A program made the position numbers and the translations under genes. The notes below the pieces were generated by a model, which saw only the letters and a program-made list of their open reading frames with translations, was not told the origin of the DNA and did not search any database. Below, piece by piece: positions 34,734 to 43,580 of a DNA stretch of 64,000 bases; position 1 is the stretch's first letter; each line of letters opens with the position of its first letter. The stretch comes from Bacillus sp. HNG (GTDB lineage Bacteria; Bacillota; Bacilli; Bacillales; Bacillaceae_L): contig NZ_QUQV01000010.1 of assembly GCF_003400205.1 (NCBI RefSeq), forward strand, positions 92,524 through 156,523. Reading direction: 5' to 3'.

Positions 34734-34874
34734 GTTTTCATCCTTTCAATTTTCAGTGTATTCTTATTGTAACACGTTTCTGCTATTATTTAACTTTATT
34801 CAGTAGAAAACCTCTTCTTTTTAAGTGGGGGACAATGAATAATTGTAACGAATCTGTGGGGGTGGTAAACTGTG

Positions 34875-34985
34875 ACTGAATAAAGTTAAAAGCCTCCGGC
34901 GGATGCCACGATTTTTCAGCGGAAATTTTTCGAGTAAACTCGAAAAAAATCGGGCGCAAATACGCCTTGGCGTATTTGATTATGG
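34875..34985 (+). repeat. Hairpin-rich dispersed element, copy 1
   Basis: Shares about 110 bases with 55392-55500: GCCTCCGGCGGATGCC, ACGATTTTTC, the hairpin TTTTTCGAG-TAAA-CTCGAAAAA and the hairpin CAAATACGCC-TT-GGCGTATTTG. An arm ACTGAATAAAGTTAAA (34875-34890) is the inverse of TTTAACTTTATTCAGT at about 34790. It ends 45 bases before yfkJ, after 34734-34874, where no gene was found. Confidence 0.8.
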
Positions 34986-35025
34986 TAGCATACGGAAAAA
35001 AAGAACATGAAGGAGAATTTACATA

Positions 35026-35505
35026 ATGATTAAAGTATTATTTGTGTGTTTAGGGAATATATGCAGATCACCGATGGCGGAGGCCATTTTTCGAGATATG
35101 GTTAAAAAGGAAGGGCTCACCAATGACATTCAAGTAGATTCAGCGGGTACTGGTGACTGGCATATTGGACATCCTCCACATAAAGGCACGCAAACCATAT
35201 TAACTAAATATAAAGTGTCTTTTGAAGGGATTAAGGCGCGCCAGGTAATCCGTGAGGATCTTGAACATTTTGATTATATTATTGCAATGGACTCTGATAA
35301 TTTAGAGAATCTAAAAAGAATGACTGGTACAGCCAAAACGGGTCAGATTAAAAGGCTTCTCGATTTCGTAGAAGACAGCCAGGTCACCGATGTACCTGAC
35401 CCATATTATACCGGGAATTTTGATGAAACGTACGAGCTAGTAAGCGATGGATGCAAGCGTCTTTTAGACGTCATAAAAAAAGAAAATTTCGTTGGGAAGG
35501 AGTAA
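35026..35505 (+). CDS. yfkJ: Low-molecular-weight protein tyrosine phosphatase YfkJ
   Basis: 159 residues. The N-terminal P-loop VLFVCLGNICRSPMAEAIF has the catalytic CxxxxxR(S), and the general-acid Asp lies in VTDVPDPYYTGNFDE. It removes phosphate from tyrosine, probably also from arginine-type substrates in some relatives. GAAGGAG precedes ATG 35026. It opens the yfkJ-yfkI-yfkH operon (gaps of 6 and 4 bases). Confidence 0.93.
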   Translation: MIKVLFVCLGNICRSPMAEAIFRDMVKKEGLTNDIQVDSAGTGDWHIGHPPHKGTQTILTKYKVSFEGIKARQVIREDLEHFDYIIAMDSDNLENLKRMTGTAKTGQIKRLLDFVEDSQVTDVPDPYYTGNFDETYELVSDGCKRLLDVIKKENFVGKE

Positions 35506-35511
35506 TCCAAA

Positions 35512-35865
35512 ATGGCAAAACGCAATAAGATGGTGGAAGGCATGGTCGTTGGGGCTGTCCTTGGAGCAGCGATTTCTTTATTCGATAAGGAAACAAGAGA
35601 GCAGTTTTTACATACTAGTAAAAGAGTTAGTCGAAAAGCAGTAGATGTGATGAAAAATCCGCAGGAGTATACAGAGCTTGTTAAAGACCGATTTAACACG
35701 GTTCGTACAACAATTGAACAGGTAGCGGAGGACGTTCGCATCGTGACCTCAAGGGTAAATGAAATCGTCGAAACGACACCAGAAATCGTTGAAGCTGTGA
35801 AAGAAACGAAAGACGCAATTTCTAATAAAACGGAAGGTATGAGGGACGATAATATAGAGAGGTGA
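35512..35865 (+). CDS. yfkI: YtxH-domain protein YfkI
   Basis: 117 residues with one N-terminal hydrophobic helix of the YtxH type (MVVGAVLGAAISLFD) and a long charged helix (TREQFLHTSKRVSRKAVDVM). The family is small, often stress-related and of unknown function. Middle gene of the yfkJIH operon, 6 bases after yfkJ, behind GGAAGGAG. Confidence 0.85.
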   Translation: MAKRNKMVEGMVVGAVLGAAISLFDKETREQFLHTSKRVSRKAVDVMKNPQEYTELVKDRFNTVRTTIEQVAEDVRIVTSRVNEIVETTPEIVEAVKETKDAISNKTEGMRDDNIER

Positions 35866-35869
35866 AAAG

Positions 35870-36709
35870 ATGACCCAAATTCGAACGTTAGATTTGCGGT
35901 TTATTAAGGAATTAATCTTGCGATATAAGGAAGATGAAGTAGGTAGTCTTTCAGCAGAGCTTGCCTATTTTTTCTTGCTTTCTCTATTCCCGTTTTTAAT
36001 CTTTCTAGTGACACTTATTGGGTATTTGCCCATTTCCCAGATCGATGTGTTGGAGTTTGTAGCGCAGTACGCGCCAGAGGGTACTGTTGCTCTGATTGAA
36101 GAAAACTTAAATTACATTGTGGGTTCGCAAAAAGGCGGGCTGTTATCTATTGGGATCATCGGTACATTATGGTCCTCCTCCAATGGAATTAATGCGGTCG
36201 TTCGTGCGTTTAACAAAGCCTATGATGTAAAGGAAACACGGAACTTCTTTTTTACAAGAGGAATCTCGATCTTATTAACTTTTGGGATGATTTTTGTCAT
36301 CATTGTTGCTTTGTTATTACCGGTCTTTGGAAAACAGATTGGGGTTTTTATCTTTTCATCGTTTGGTCTGTCTGATGAATTTTTAGATATTTGGAACGGA
36401 ATTCGTTGGATAGTGAGTGCAGCGATTCTCTTTATCGTGTTTACCTTCTTGTACTGGGTTGCGCCTAACCGACCGCTAAAGATAAAAGAGATCATTTCTG
36501 GTGCCTTTTTTGCGACCTTTGGGTGGATGTTTGTTTCCCTTGCGTTTTCCTATTATGTGAACAGCTTCGGGCATTACTCCACGACCTATGGAAGTTTAGG
36601 AGCCATTATTGTGCTGATGATCTGGTTTTATTTATCGGCGATGATCATCATCATTGGTGGTGAAATCAACGCAATTCTAAATTGCCATCGCATCAGGGAC
36701 GGTCGCTGA
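35870..36709 (+). CDS. yfkH: YihY/BrkB family membrane protein YfkH
   Basis: 279 residues with about six helices and the YihY signatures: AELAYFFLLSLFPFLIFLV, GTLWSSSNGINAVVRAFNKAY (in parts), PNRPLKIKEIISGAFFAT and STTYGSLGAIIVLMIWFYLS. Once called ribonuclease BN by mistake; the family is now seen as membrane proteins of unclear role. It starts 4 bases after yfkI, behind GAGAGGTG. Confidence 0.9.
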   Translation: MTQIRTLDLRFIKELILRYKEDEVGSLSAELAYFFLLSLFPFLIFLVTLIGYLPISQIDVLEFVAQYAPEGTVALIEENLNYIVGSQKGGLLSIGIIGTLWSSSNGINAVVRAFNKAYDVKETRNFFFTRGISILLTFGMIFVIIVALLLPVFGKQIGVFIFSSFGLSDEFLDIWNGIRWIVSAAILFIVFTFLYWVAPNRPLKIKEIISGAFFATFGWMFVSLAFSYYVNSFGHYSTTYGSLGAIIVLMIWFYLSAMIIIIGGEINAILNCHRIRDGR

Positions 36710-36792
36710 ATTTTTCCGGAAGTTACCTTCATGGAAAATGGGGGAGCGAGAGATAATAGAGGTTGTAAGTACAATACAAGGAGGCCTCTATT

Positions 36793-36891
36793 ATGTCTAA
36801 AAAAGACGGCGGTACAAAACAAAAAGGAAAGAAAAATAGCCCAAAACAAAAAACAAGCAGTTCTGCTAACGGCAGCAACGGCTATCATTAG
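36793..36891 (+). CDS. Small basic Lys/Gln/Ser-rich protein, 32 aa
   Basis: ATG 36793 follows AAGGAGG by 8 bases. The product is hydrophilic and disordered in look: MSKKDGGTKQKGKKNSPK, then QKTSSSANGSNGYH. The tail ends where the dispersed GGGACGGTTC repeat begins, its stop codon overlapping the repeat edge. Size and composition recall minor spore proteins, but no family is recognised. Confidence 0.55.
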   Translation: MSKKDGGTKQKGKKNSPKQKTSSSANGSNGYH

Positions 36892-36919
36892 GACCAGAGG
36901 GACGGTTCCACTGGTCCCC
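36891..36919. repeat. Dispersed GGGACGGTTC repeat, single copy
   Basis: GGACCAGAGGGACGGTTCCA, then CTGGTCCCC: self-complementary ends with the shared core, at the 3' end of the small basic gene. Confidence 0.75.
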
Positions 36920-36929
36920 AATACTTAAC

Positions 36930-36965
36930 AAAAAAGGACTTGGCCGCTCGGGTCAAGTCCTTTCC
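36930..36965. terminator. Bidirectional terminator
   Basis: AAAAGGACTTG and CAAGTCCTTT form the stem with an 11-base loop, between convergent genes. Confidence 0.75.
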
Positions 36966-36971
36966 TTCTAT

Positions 36972-38903
36972 TTATGACTTCAACAATCGAAGCCCGTTTA
37001 AAATAACAAGTATTGTACTTCCTTCGTGTCCGATGACTCCAAATGGGAGGTCAATGATTTGAAAGAAGTTAGACACAATCAATAGCATAATCACAGCGAT
37101 TGAAAAAATAACATTCTGTTTAATAATCCGATTCATCCGTTTTGAAAGCTTAACGGCTTCCGCGATTCGTGGTAGGTCGTTTTTCATAAGAATGACATCA
37201 GCTGTTTCAAGGGCCACGTCTGTTCCTTGCCCCATCGCAATCCCGACGTTAGCCGTTGCTAAAGCAGGTGCATCATTGATTCCATCTCCGACCATCGCAA
37301 CGGTATCGTATTTCGAAATCAAATCTTTTATGTGATCAACCTTTGTTTCTGGCAAACATTCGGCAATGTATTGGTCAACATGGCTTTCCTTGGAAATGGC
37401 TTCGGCTGTTTTCTCACCATCACCGGTCAGCATAACGGTGTAGATTCCTAGATCTTGTAAAGCGGAAATAGCTGAAACTGTATCATCACGGACAACATCC
37501 TTAAGAGCAAGAATTCCTGCAATGTCGTCACCTGATTTTACATAAACAATCGTTTTCCCTTCAGACGCCAATTGTTTCGCAACCCCATTTTTGAAAGCAG
37601 CGGCTGCTTCTTTCCCGACAAGATCGGCTTTACCAATAAACCAATTGGCATTTCCAACAGTTGCTTTTACTCCATAACCAGGCATATCCTCGATTCCATC
37701 GACTGAAAGCAACTCCTGGCCATTCGATTTGGCATGTGCCACGATAGCTCCTGCCAATGGATGTGTCGATTGATTTTCAATTGAAGCAACCACCTGTAAA
37801 AATTCAGTTTGTTCGATTGAATCTGCCACAATGATATCTGTTACAACCGGTTTCCCTTTTGTTAATGTTCCGGTTTTATCAAGCGCAATCGCTTTTAGGT
37901 TACCGAGTTGCTCTAGGTGTACGCCGCCTTTAAAAAGAATTCCTCTTCTTGCCCCATTTGAAATCGCCGATAGGGTTGCCGGCATAATCGAGGCAACAAG
38001 TGCACATGGGGAGGCAACAACTAGTAAAACCATTGCCCGGTAAAAGGTTTCTGTCCATGTCCAATCTAATAGAAAGTGAGGTAGGAACATCATGAAACCA
38101 ACCGCGATTAAAACAATTTTTACATATTTACCTTCAAATTTTTCAATGAAAAGCTGTGAAGGTGATTTTTCACTTTGTGCGGATTGAACAAGATTAATAA
38201 TTTTTTGGAACAACGAATCTTCATTTGGCTTTGTCACTTCAACGGTAATAGAACCCCGTAGGTTAACCGTACCTGCAAAAACCTCGTCCCCAAGGGATTT
38301 TTGAACCGGAATCGATTCACCGGTAATGGCTGCTTGATCCACGTTTGTGTCGCCTTTTAAAAGCTTGCCATCTGCTGGAATTCGCTCCCCTGGTTTAACC
38401 AAAATGGTATCCCCAATCTGAAGGGAGGAAACATGTACAACGCGCTCGATACCGTTTTGTATAAGGGTTGCTTCATCAGGCTGCATTCCCATGAGAGAAG
38501 AGATTTCCTTATGGCTCTTGTTCATCGTATAGGTTTCAAGGGCACCACTTAAAGCGAAGATGAAGATTAAAATGGCCCCTTCATTCCAATAGCCAATAAC
38601 GGCAGAGCCGATTGCAGCAAAAATCATCAGCATTTCCACATTTAATTCTTTTTCAGCGATTGTATCTGTAATGCCTTCCTTTGCTTTTGCATAACCACCA
38701 ATGATAAATGCAAGAAGGTACATAACGATCGAAGTTGTATTTTGTTCAAAATGACCTAATGTCCATGCAATTGCGATCAATACACCACTCGTTAATGCGG
38801 CAATCAATTCTCCGTGAAGCTTTACTTTTTCAAGGAAAGGAGAAGGTTCTTTTTCTGTTTTATATAGTTGTTGCCCTGAAGCCGTTTTTACTTCTGTACT
38901 CAT
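36972..38903 (-). CDS. pfeT: P1B4-type metal-transporting ATPase (PfeT/ZosA-like)
   Basis: 643 residues. No N-terminal metal-binding domain. SPC in VVASPCALVASIMPATLSA replaces CPC, and the HEGST motif is present near the end (VIGHEGSTILVIL), both P1B4 marks. Also ITGESIPV, the phosphorylated DKTGTLTKGKPV and MVGDGINDAPALA. In B. subtilis PfeT exports ferrous iron and is controlled by PerR; the PerR-type box upstream supports the same role here. ACGGAGGCG lies before ATG 38903. Alternative substrates are zinc or cobalt. Confidence 0.88.
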   Translation of the reverse strand: MSTEVKTASGQQLYKTEKEPSPFLEKVKLHGELIAALTSGVLIAIAWTLGHFEQNTTSIVMYLLAFIIGGYAKAKEGITDTIAEKELNVEMLMIFAAIGSAVIGYWNEGAILIFIFALSGALETYTMNKSHKEISSLMGMQPDEATLIQNGIERVVHVSSLQIGDTILVKPGERIPADGKLLKGDTNVDQAAITGESIPVQKSLGDEVFAGTVNLRGSITVEVTKPNEDSLFQKIINLVQSAQSEKSPSQLFIEKFEGKYVKIVLIAVGFMMFLPHFLLDWTWTETFYRAMVLLVVASPCALVASIMPATLSAISNGARRGILFKGGVHLEQLGNLKAIALDKTGTLTKGKPVVTDIIVADSIEQTEFLQVVASIENQSTHPLAGAIVAHAKSNGQELLSVDGIEDMPGYGVKATVGNANWFIGKADLVGKEAAAAFKNGVAKQLASEGKTIVYVKSGDDIAGILALKDVVRDDTVSAISALQDLGIYTVMLTGDGEKTAEAISKESHVDQYIAECLPETKVDHIKDLISKYDTVAMVGDGINDAPALATANVGIAMGQGTDVALETADVILMKNDLPRIAEAVKLSKRMNRIIKQNVIFSIAVIMLLIVSNFFQIIDLPFGVIGHEGSTILVILNGLRLLKS

Positions 38904-38921
38904 TTCATTCGCCTCCGTTTT

Positions 38922-39002
38922 CTAATTGAGAAAAATAATCATTTATCGATATCTAATTGAGAATCAAAATCAACTTCTTTTTGCTAATTGAGAAAGGTAA
39001 TC
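38922..39002 (-). repeat. Three direct repeats spaced exactly 31 bp in the pfeT leader
   Basis: CTAATTGAGAA starts at 38922, 38953 and 38984. All lie within about 100 bases of the pfeT start codon and downstream of the PerR-like box in the transcript direction. Confidence 0.7.
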
Positions 39003-39076
39003 ACACTCATTAAGCCATTTAAACAAGAAAACTGCGATCATTTTGATAGCAGCACTTCATTTTAGTAATTTTTACT

Positions 39077-39098
39077 TTATAATTATTATTAATTATAA
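39077..39098 (-). promoter_or_regulatory. PerR/Fur-like box overlapping the pfeT promoter
   Basis: TTATAATTATTATTA (39077-39091) differs by one base from the PerR consensus TTATAATTATTATAA and is followed by AATTATAA. On the minus strand the same bases provide an extended -10 (TGTTATAAT). Confidence 0.65.
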
Positions 39099-39239
39099 CA
39101 CACCACTCGGATTTTAAAAGTCTTTTTTATAATTAGTTTAAATAAGTTCACAAATAGCGGGAAAAGATAATAATTTATTGAAAAACAATAAACAATCAGG
39201 TACACTAATCAAAGAGAAAAAATAGGCGAGGTGTTTTTG

Positions 39240-39737
39240 ATGGAGGGAATCATGAGGCTAAAAGAGCGAGGAAATACACTCTTTTTAAAAGTAGCACTCT
39301 TTTTTATGGGAATCGTTGTGTTGGCTTTATGTATTTTTTGGCTACCATGGGTTGCAAATGATTTAGCAGTCAAAAATGTAGAATTTGCGTATTTAAAATA
39401 TCCTCTGTTAATTGGAATCGAAGTGACCTTGATCCCATATTTATTTGCACTTTATCAGGGCTTTAAACTACTAAGCTATATTGATAAAAATAATGCCTTC
39501 ACTCATAAATCGATCCAATCTTTAACGATCATAAAATATTGTGCGGCGATTATTAGTGCATGGTACGTCATTGGCTTCTTTTTCGTGATTTCACAAAATG
39601 CAGGTAATCCAGGTGTTCTGCTTATTGCATTGGTTATTATTTTTGCATGTTTTGTTATTTCGGTTTTTGCGGCTGTACTTCAAAAACTATTGAAAAATGC
39701 CATTGAAATCCAAGAAGAAAACGACTTAACGGTTTGA
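39240..39737 (+). CDS. DUF2975 membrane protein
   Basis: 165 residues from ATG 39240 (GCGAGGTG upstream). Four membrane helices; the pattern LLIGIEVTLIPYLFALYQGFKLL and IKYCAAIISAWYVIGFFF is that of DUF2975. These proteins are usually encoded beside a small XRE regulator, as here (gap 10 bases), and the pair acts as a unit of unknown purpose. Confidence 0.88.
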   Translation: MEGIMRLKERGNTLFLKVALFFMGIVVLALCIFWLPWVANDLAVKNVEFAYLKYPLLIGIEVTLIPYLFALYQGFKLLSYIDKNNAFTHKSIQSLTIIKYCAAIISAWYVIGFFFVISQNAGNPGVLLIALVIIFACFVISVFAAVLQKLLKNAIEIQEENDLTV

Positions 39738-39747
39738 GGTGAATATA

Positions 39748-39963
39748 ATGGCAATTATTATTAACATAGATGTTATGCTTGCAAAGCGAAAAATGAGTGT
39801 AACGGAGCTATCTGAGAGAGTCGGAATCACGATGGCCAATCTGTCCATTTTAAAAAATGGGAAGGCAAAGGCGGTTCGATTTTCTACTTTAGAAGGGATT
39901 TGTAAAGCGCTGGACTGCCAGCCTGGAGACATTTTAGAATACAGACCAGATGAACAAAAATAA
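39748..39963 (+). CDS. XRE-family transcriptional regulator
   Basis: 71 residues from ATG 39748 behind GAGGTG. A single helix-turn-helix: IDVMLAKRKMSVTELSERVG, ITMANLSILKNGKAKA and LEGICKALDCQPGDILEY. Typical partner of DUF2975 proteins; it probably controls its own operon. The terminator starts at the stop codon. Confidence 0.9.
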   Translation: MAIIINIDVMLAKRKMSVTELSERVGITMANLSILKNGKAKAVRFSTLEGICKALDCQPGDILEYRPDEQK

Positions 39964-39990
39964 AAACTCGCCAACCGGCGAGTTTTTTCA
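39963..39990 (+). terminator. Rho-independent terminator
   Basis: AAAACTCGCC-AACC-GGCGAGTTTT, followed by TTC. Confidence 0.85.
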
Positions 39991-39996
39991 ATACAA

Positions 39997-40143
39997 TTAT
40001 TCTGCAGTTTCCTCAAAATGATAATACGTTGTGTCATAGATATGCTCGATATCTGCATCTGTCATATACATAAGCTCCATTTTATCGATACCTTTAACCT
40101 TCTCAATAAACTCAATCATGTTTTTGCGTTCTTGCCTACTCAT
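39997..40143 (-). CDS. BH0509-like small protein, 48 aa
   Basis: Below usual length cutoffs. ATG 40143 is behind GGGAGAGGATTATA. The product reads MSRQERKNMIEFIEKVKGID, KMELMYMTDADIEHIYDTTY, YHFEETAE. It resembles the short Bacillus family annotated BH0509, recalled from memory; such proteins also look like Fur-regulated FbpA. No function is established. The gene is convergent with the XRE terminator. Upstream 40144-40344 holds an A+T-rich promoter region and no gene. Confidence 0.75.
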   Translation of the reverse strand: MSRQERKNMIEFIEKVKGIDKMELMYMTDADIEHIYDTTYYHFEETAE

Positions 40144-40344
40144 TATAATCCTCTCCCTTTTTCATTTTCGTCCTATACATCTGTTTTAATACAGTGTATT
40201 AATATTTATTGTATTATATAACAGTTTTCTGAAAAACGTCAACAAAATTCTGAAAAATAGGCAAAAAATCATAGGGAAAGAAGAAAAGCTCAAGTGTTCA
40301 CGGATCGACAGGTCTTTTTTACCTTCTATAGCGATTAGCTAGTC

Positions 40345-40376
40345 AACAAAAAAGACTCCCTTACAAAAGGAAGTCT
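40345..40376 (-). terminator. Terminator of the MFS gene
   Basis: On the minus strand AGACTTCCTT-TTGT-AAGGGAGTCT (one mismatch) is followed by six T. Confidence 0.75.
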
Positions 40377-41539
40377 CAACTTTCAACCGTTTTAGGAGCT
40401 GTTTTCGAACCGAAAACAGTGATCACGATAAAGATGACGAGCAGAATGGTCCCAATGACATTGAAAAAGCTAATGCTTTCAAAGTATTGAATAAATAGAC
40501 CACCGAAAAACGGACCTATCAAACTACCGATGCTAAAAAAGATGCCGCAAAGGAGGTTACCTGTTGGAAGCAAATTTCTTGGCATTAAATCTGTCATATA
40601 AGAGATACCGAGTGAAAATGTTGATCCAACCGCCATCCCTGCAAACGTAATGCAGAGCCAAAGCCCGACATGAGAGTGTTCTAGAAAGCTTGCAGCGGTA
40701 AAGCTTAAAAATCCTAAAAATAGGACAATCGTTAAAATATTTCTTCGTCCATATTTGTCGCTCAGAATTCCCAAAGGAAGCTGGGTGATGATGCTTCCAA
40801 GTGCAAACGAAGTTAGTAATATTGATACAAAAGTAACATCTAAATCAATTCGTAATCCGTATACCGGGAAGCTTCCGTTTAAGGATGATTCCAAAAATCC
40901 AAAGGTCATTGGTGGCAAAAAGGCAACCCATGCATATTTCAATGCTTTAGAGAACCGGTTGATTGTTTCTTTAAATGAGTTCACTCCCAATTCCGCATCA
41001 GGATACTCATTTTTTAATAGGAATAAAAAGAACCAGCCAATTAAACATAGAATAGAAGAAAGTATAAATGGTAATGCTTCATTGATATAGATTAATGGTG
41101 TCATTAATGGACCTGTAGCAAAGCCTATTCCAAAGAACAATCCGTATAAGGAAATATTTCTTCCGCGCTTTGCCTCTGGCGAAAATGAAGTAATCCATGT
41201 TTGAGTTCCAAAGTGCAGGGAGTGGTCCCCAATTCCAATCAAGAGTCGCAATACAAACCAAAACCAAAACGATTTCCATAAAGGGAATAGAGCAAGGGAT
41301 ATAACTACGAGCAATGCCCCAAACATAATAACAGGTTTATAGCCATATTTTCGCAACGGGTACTCCATAAAAGGTGATACAAATAAGATTCCGATATAAA
41401 GGGCGGTTGCATTTAATCCATTTAAGGTGGATGATAGTCCACTATTTTCAAAGATAACAGCAATCAATGGCAACAGCATGCCCTGGCTAAACCCCGAGAC
41501 AGCTACTATGCTCACTAATATCCAAAATCGCAATTTCAT
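40376..41539 (-). CDS. Major facilitator superfamily transporter
   Basis: About 387 residues with 12 membrane helices. Motif A copies are FMEYPLRKYGYKPVIMFGAL and LGILSDKYGRRNILTIV. ATG 41539 is favoured by GGGGGAAA upstream; ATG 41560 is possible. Drug or metabolite efflux is the family's usual job. It holds the place of yfkF in the yfk gene order, which suggests orthology, but I did not compare sequences. Confidence 0.85.
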   Translation of the reverse strand: MKLRFWILVSIVAVSGFSQGMLLPLIAVIFENSGLSSTLNGLNATALYIGILFVSPFMEYPLRKYGYKPVIMFGALLVVISLALFPLWKSFWFWFVLRLLIGIGDHSLHFGTQTWITSFSPEAKRGRNISLYGLFFGIGFATGPLMTPLIYINEALPFILSSILCLIGWFFLFLLKNEYPDAELGVNSFKETINRFSKALKYAWVAFLPPMTFGFLESSLNGSFPVYGLRIDLDVTFVSILLTSFALGSIITQLPLGILSDKYGRRNILTIVLFLGFLSFTAASFLEHSHVGLWLCITFAGMAVGSTFSLGISYMTDLMPRNLLPTGNLLCGIFFSIGSLIGPFFGGLFIQYFESISFFNVIGTILLVIFIVITVFGSKTAPKTVES

Positions 41540-41845
41540 GTTGTTTTTCCCCCAGTTCATTTTCCAATCTAATCATACAAAAATAATCTAGGGTTGGGAA
41601 TTGAAAAGATTTAACAATATTCAGATGGGCAAATTCTAAGCAAGTTTACCGATAAAGAGACTTCATAATTACATTGACAGCGTAGTAAGAGAAGTTTTAT
41701 ATTTAAAGTAAATATTCGTAATTTTATGAACATTAATTTCTTTTGAGTTACATAATATCCTAATTCATTTGTCGAAGAAATCGATGCAGACTTCCTGGTT
41801 TTACAAGTGTTGTGCTCCAACCTAAATTGAAGAGAGAGGACTGAA

Positions 41846-43369
41846 ATGAATATGCGAACAAGCACTATAGCCGAGGCGGTCCGTCGTACGGCCGCACGTG
41901 TACCACGTAATACTGCCGTTGTATTTGATAACCGGGAGTGGAGTTACCGTGAACTCGACATGGCGGTCACACGTATCGCGCGCCAACTGCGTGAACTTGG
42001 GGTGGCAAAGGGGGACCGAGTGGCCGCTTACGGTAAAAACTCTGATATGTATGTGCTGCTGTTTTTGGCTACTTCACGTATGGGAGCCATCCACGTTCCG
42101 GTGAATTTTCAGCTCCGAGCCGGAGAACTCGATTACATTCTAAGTGATTCCGACCCAACTCTCATCATCGCTGACCGAGAACTGGCAGATGCTATCTCTC
42201 AGACGAAGTCAAACAGTCATCGCAAGGTCCTGCAATTTGAGGACGAACTTATGGAGTGGGTTTCCAGTAACGATAACCGTCCCTTAAAAGATGATGAGTT
42301 CGATGTTGATGACACGGATGTCGCTCAGCTACTCTACACTTCGGGCACCACTTCGGAACCAAAGGGAGCGATCATGACCCATCGTGCCCTGATGCACCAC
42401 TACATGAGCTGCATCCATGGTCTGGACATCAAGGAGTCAGACCGTGCGCTCCACTGCTTGCCGCTCTACCACTCGGCACAAATGCATGTGTTCATGCTGC
42501 CGGCACTGTTGGTGGGTGGCTGGAACAAGGTGCTTCCTGCTCCCGTGGCAGGTGCTGTGCTTGAAACTATGGAACAGGACGGAATTACGTCGTTCTTCGC
42601 TGCTCCAACCGTTTGGGTTTCAATCGCGAATCACCCTGAGCTAACATCGCGAAATCTCGCGAATCTAAGGAAGGCTTATTACGGAGCTTCAATCATGCCT
42701 GGGCCGATACTCGAACGGCTGCAGAAATGTCTGCCAGAGCTCGGTTTCTACAACGTGTTCGGCCAATCTGAGATGGGTCCTGCCTGCACGGTCCTGCGTC
42801 CTGAGGAACACGCGGACCACCCTGGTTCCGCAGGAAGACCAATGCTCTTCGTTGAGGCGCGCGTCGTGGATGTCGAGGGTAATCCTGTGCCCACTGGTGA
42901 ACTCGGAGAAATTGTATACCGTTCACCTCAGCTTTGTCTTGGATATTGGAACAAAAGTGAAGCTACGGAAAAGGCATTCGCTGGCGGTTGGTTCCACTCC
43001 GGAGATCTCGTGAAGCAGGACGAGAATGGATATATCGAAGTAATTGACCGAGTGAAGGATGTCATCAACACTGGCGGTGTGCTTGTGGCCTCCCGTGAGA
43101 TAGAGGACTGTATCTATGAGCTACCTCAGGTTGCAGAGGTTGCAGTTGTCGGTGTACCGGACGAAAAGTGGATCGAGGCAGTCACTGCTTTCGTAGTCAT
43201 CAAAGCTCCAGTGTCTGAGGAGGAGATCCTCCAGCATGTCAGGAACAATTTAGCCAACTTCAAAGTCCCGAAACAGGTCGAAATCGTGAATGAATTGCCG
43301 CGAAATGCCAGTGGTAAAATCCTTAAACGTCAGTTGCGCAATGTCGGACGCTCAAAGAGCGCTACGTGA
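41846..43369 (+). CDS. Acyl-CoA synthetase (AMP-forming), probably acquired
   Basis: 507 residues of the ANL superfamily: P-loop-like TSGTTSEPKGAIMTH, FNVFGQSEMG-type motif (YNVFGQSEMGP), GWFHSGDLVKQDENGYI, DRVKDVINTGG and the C-terminal Lys in PRNASGKILKRQL. It activates a carboxylic acid with ATP and joins it to CoA; the chain length is not evident. Base use differs from its neighbours: the 60-base lines at 42421 and 42781 are 60% and 65% G+C. In B. subtilis yfkF and yfkE are adjacent, so this gene appears inserted between them. Start ATG 41846 follows AGAGAGGA. The 285 bases upstream show no other gene. Confidence 0.9.
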   Translation: MNMRTSTIAEAVRRTAARVPRNTAVVFDNREWSYRELDMAVTRIARQLRELGVAKGDRVAAYGKNSDMYVLLFLATSRMGAIHVPVNFQLRAGELDYILSDSDPTLIIADRELADAISQTKSNSHRKVLQFEDELMEWVSSNDNRPLKDDEFDVDDTDVAQLLYTSGTTSEPKGAIMTHRALMHHYMSCIHGLDIKESDRALHCLPLYHSAQMHVFMLPALLVGGWNKVLPAPVAGAVLETMEQDGITSFFAAPTVWVSIANHPELTSRNLANLRKAYYGASIMPGPILERLQKCLPELGFYNVFGQSEMGPACTVLRPEEHADHPGSAGRPMLFVEARVVDVEGNPVPTGELGEIVYRSPQLCLGYWNKSEATEKAFAGGWFHSGDLVKQDENGYIEVIDRVKDVINTGGVLVASREIEDCIYELPQVAEVAVVGVPDEKWIEAVTAFVVIKAPVSEEEILQHVRNNLANFKVPKQVEIVNELPRNASGKILKRQLRNVGRSKSAT

Positions 43370-43389
43370 ATCTGTTTAATGTTTTTCGG

Positions 43390-43422
43390 GAGCAATGTCA
43401 GTTCAGACATTGCTCTTATTTA
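43390..43422 (+). terminator. Rho-independent terminator
   Basis: GAGCAATGTC-AGTTCA... pairs with GACATTGCTC (43405-43414), followed by TTATTTATT. Confidence 0.75.
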
Positions 43423-43580
43423 TTAATTCTTGGCAATATACCTTCCTTAGCAGACCACTCAATCTGCATATGTTGTGGGTCCCTCATACATCAAAATGCC
43501 TTAAACCATTTGATTTTCTTTTCATTTGGGGTCGAACAAGAGTAAACTAATGATAACTTACGAGAATGGGGGAATTTTTC

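Noticed and set aside
41611..41865. 84-residue minus-strand frame upstream of the acyl-CoA synthetase
   Set aside because: A+T-rich, no ribosome site, no protein-like pattern.
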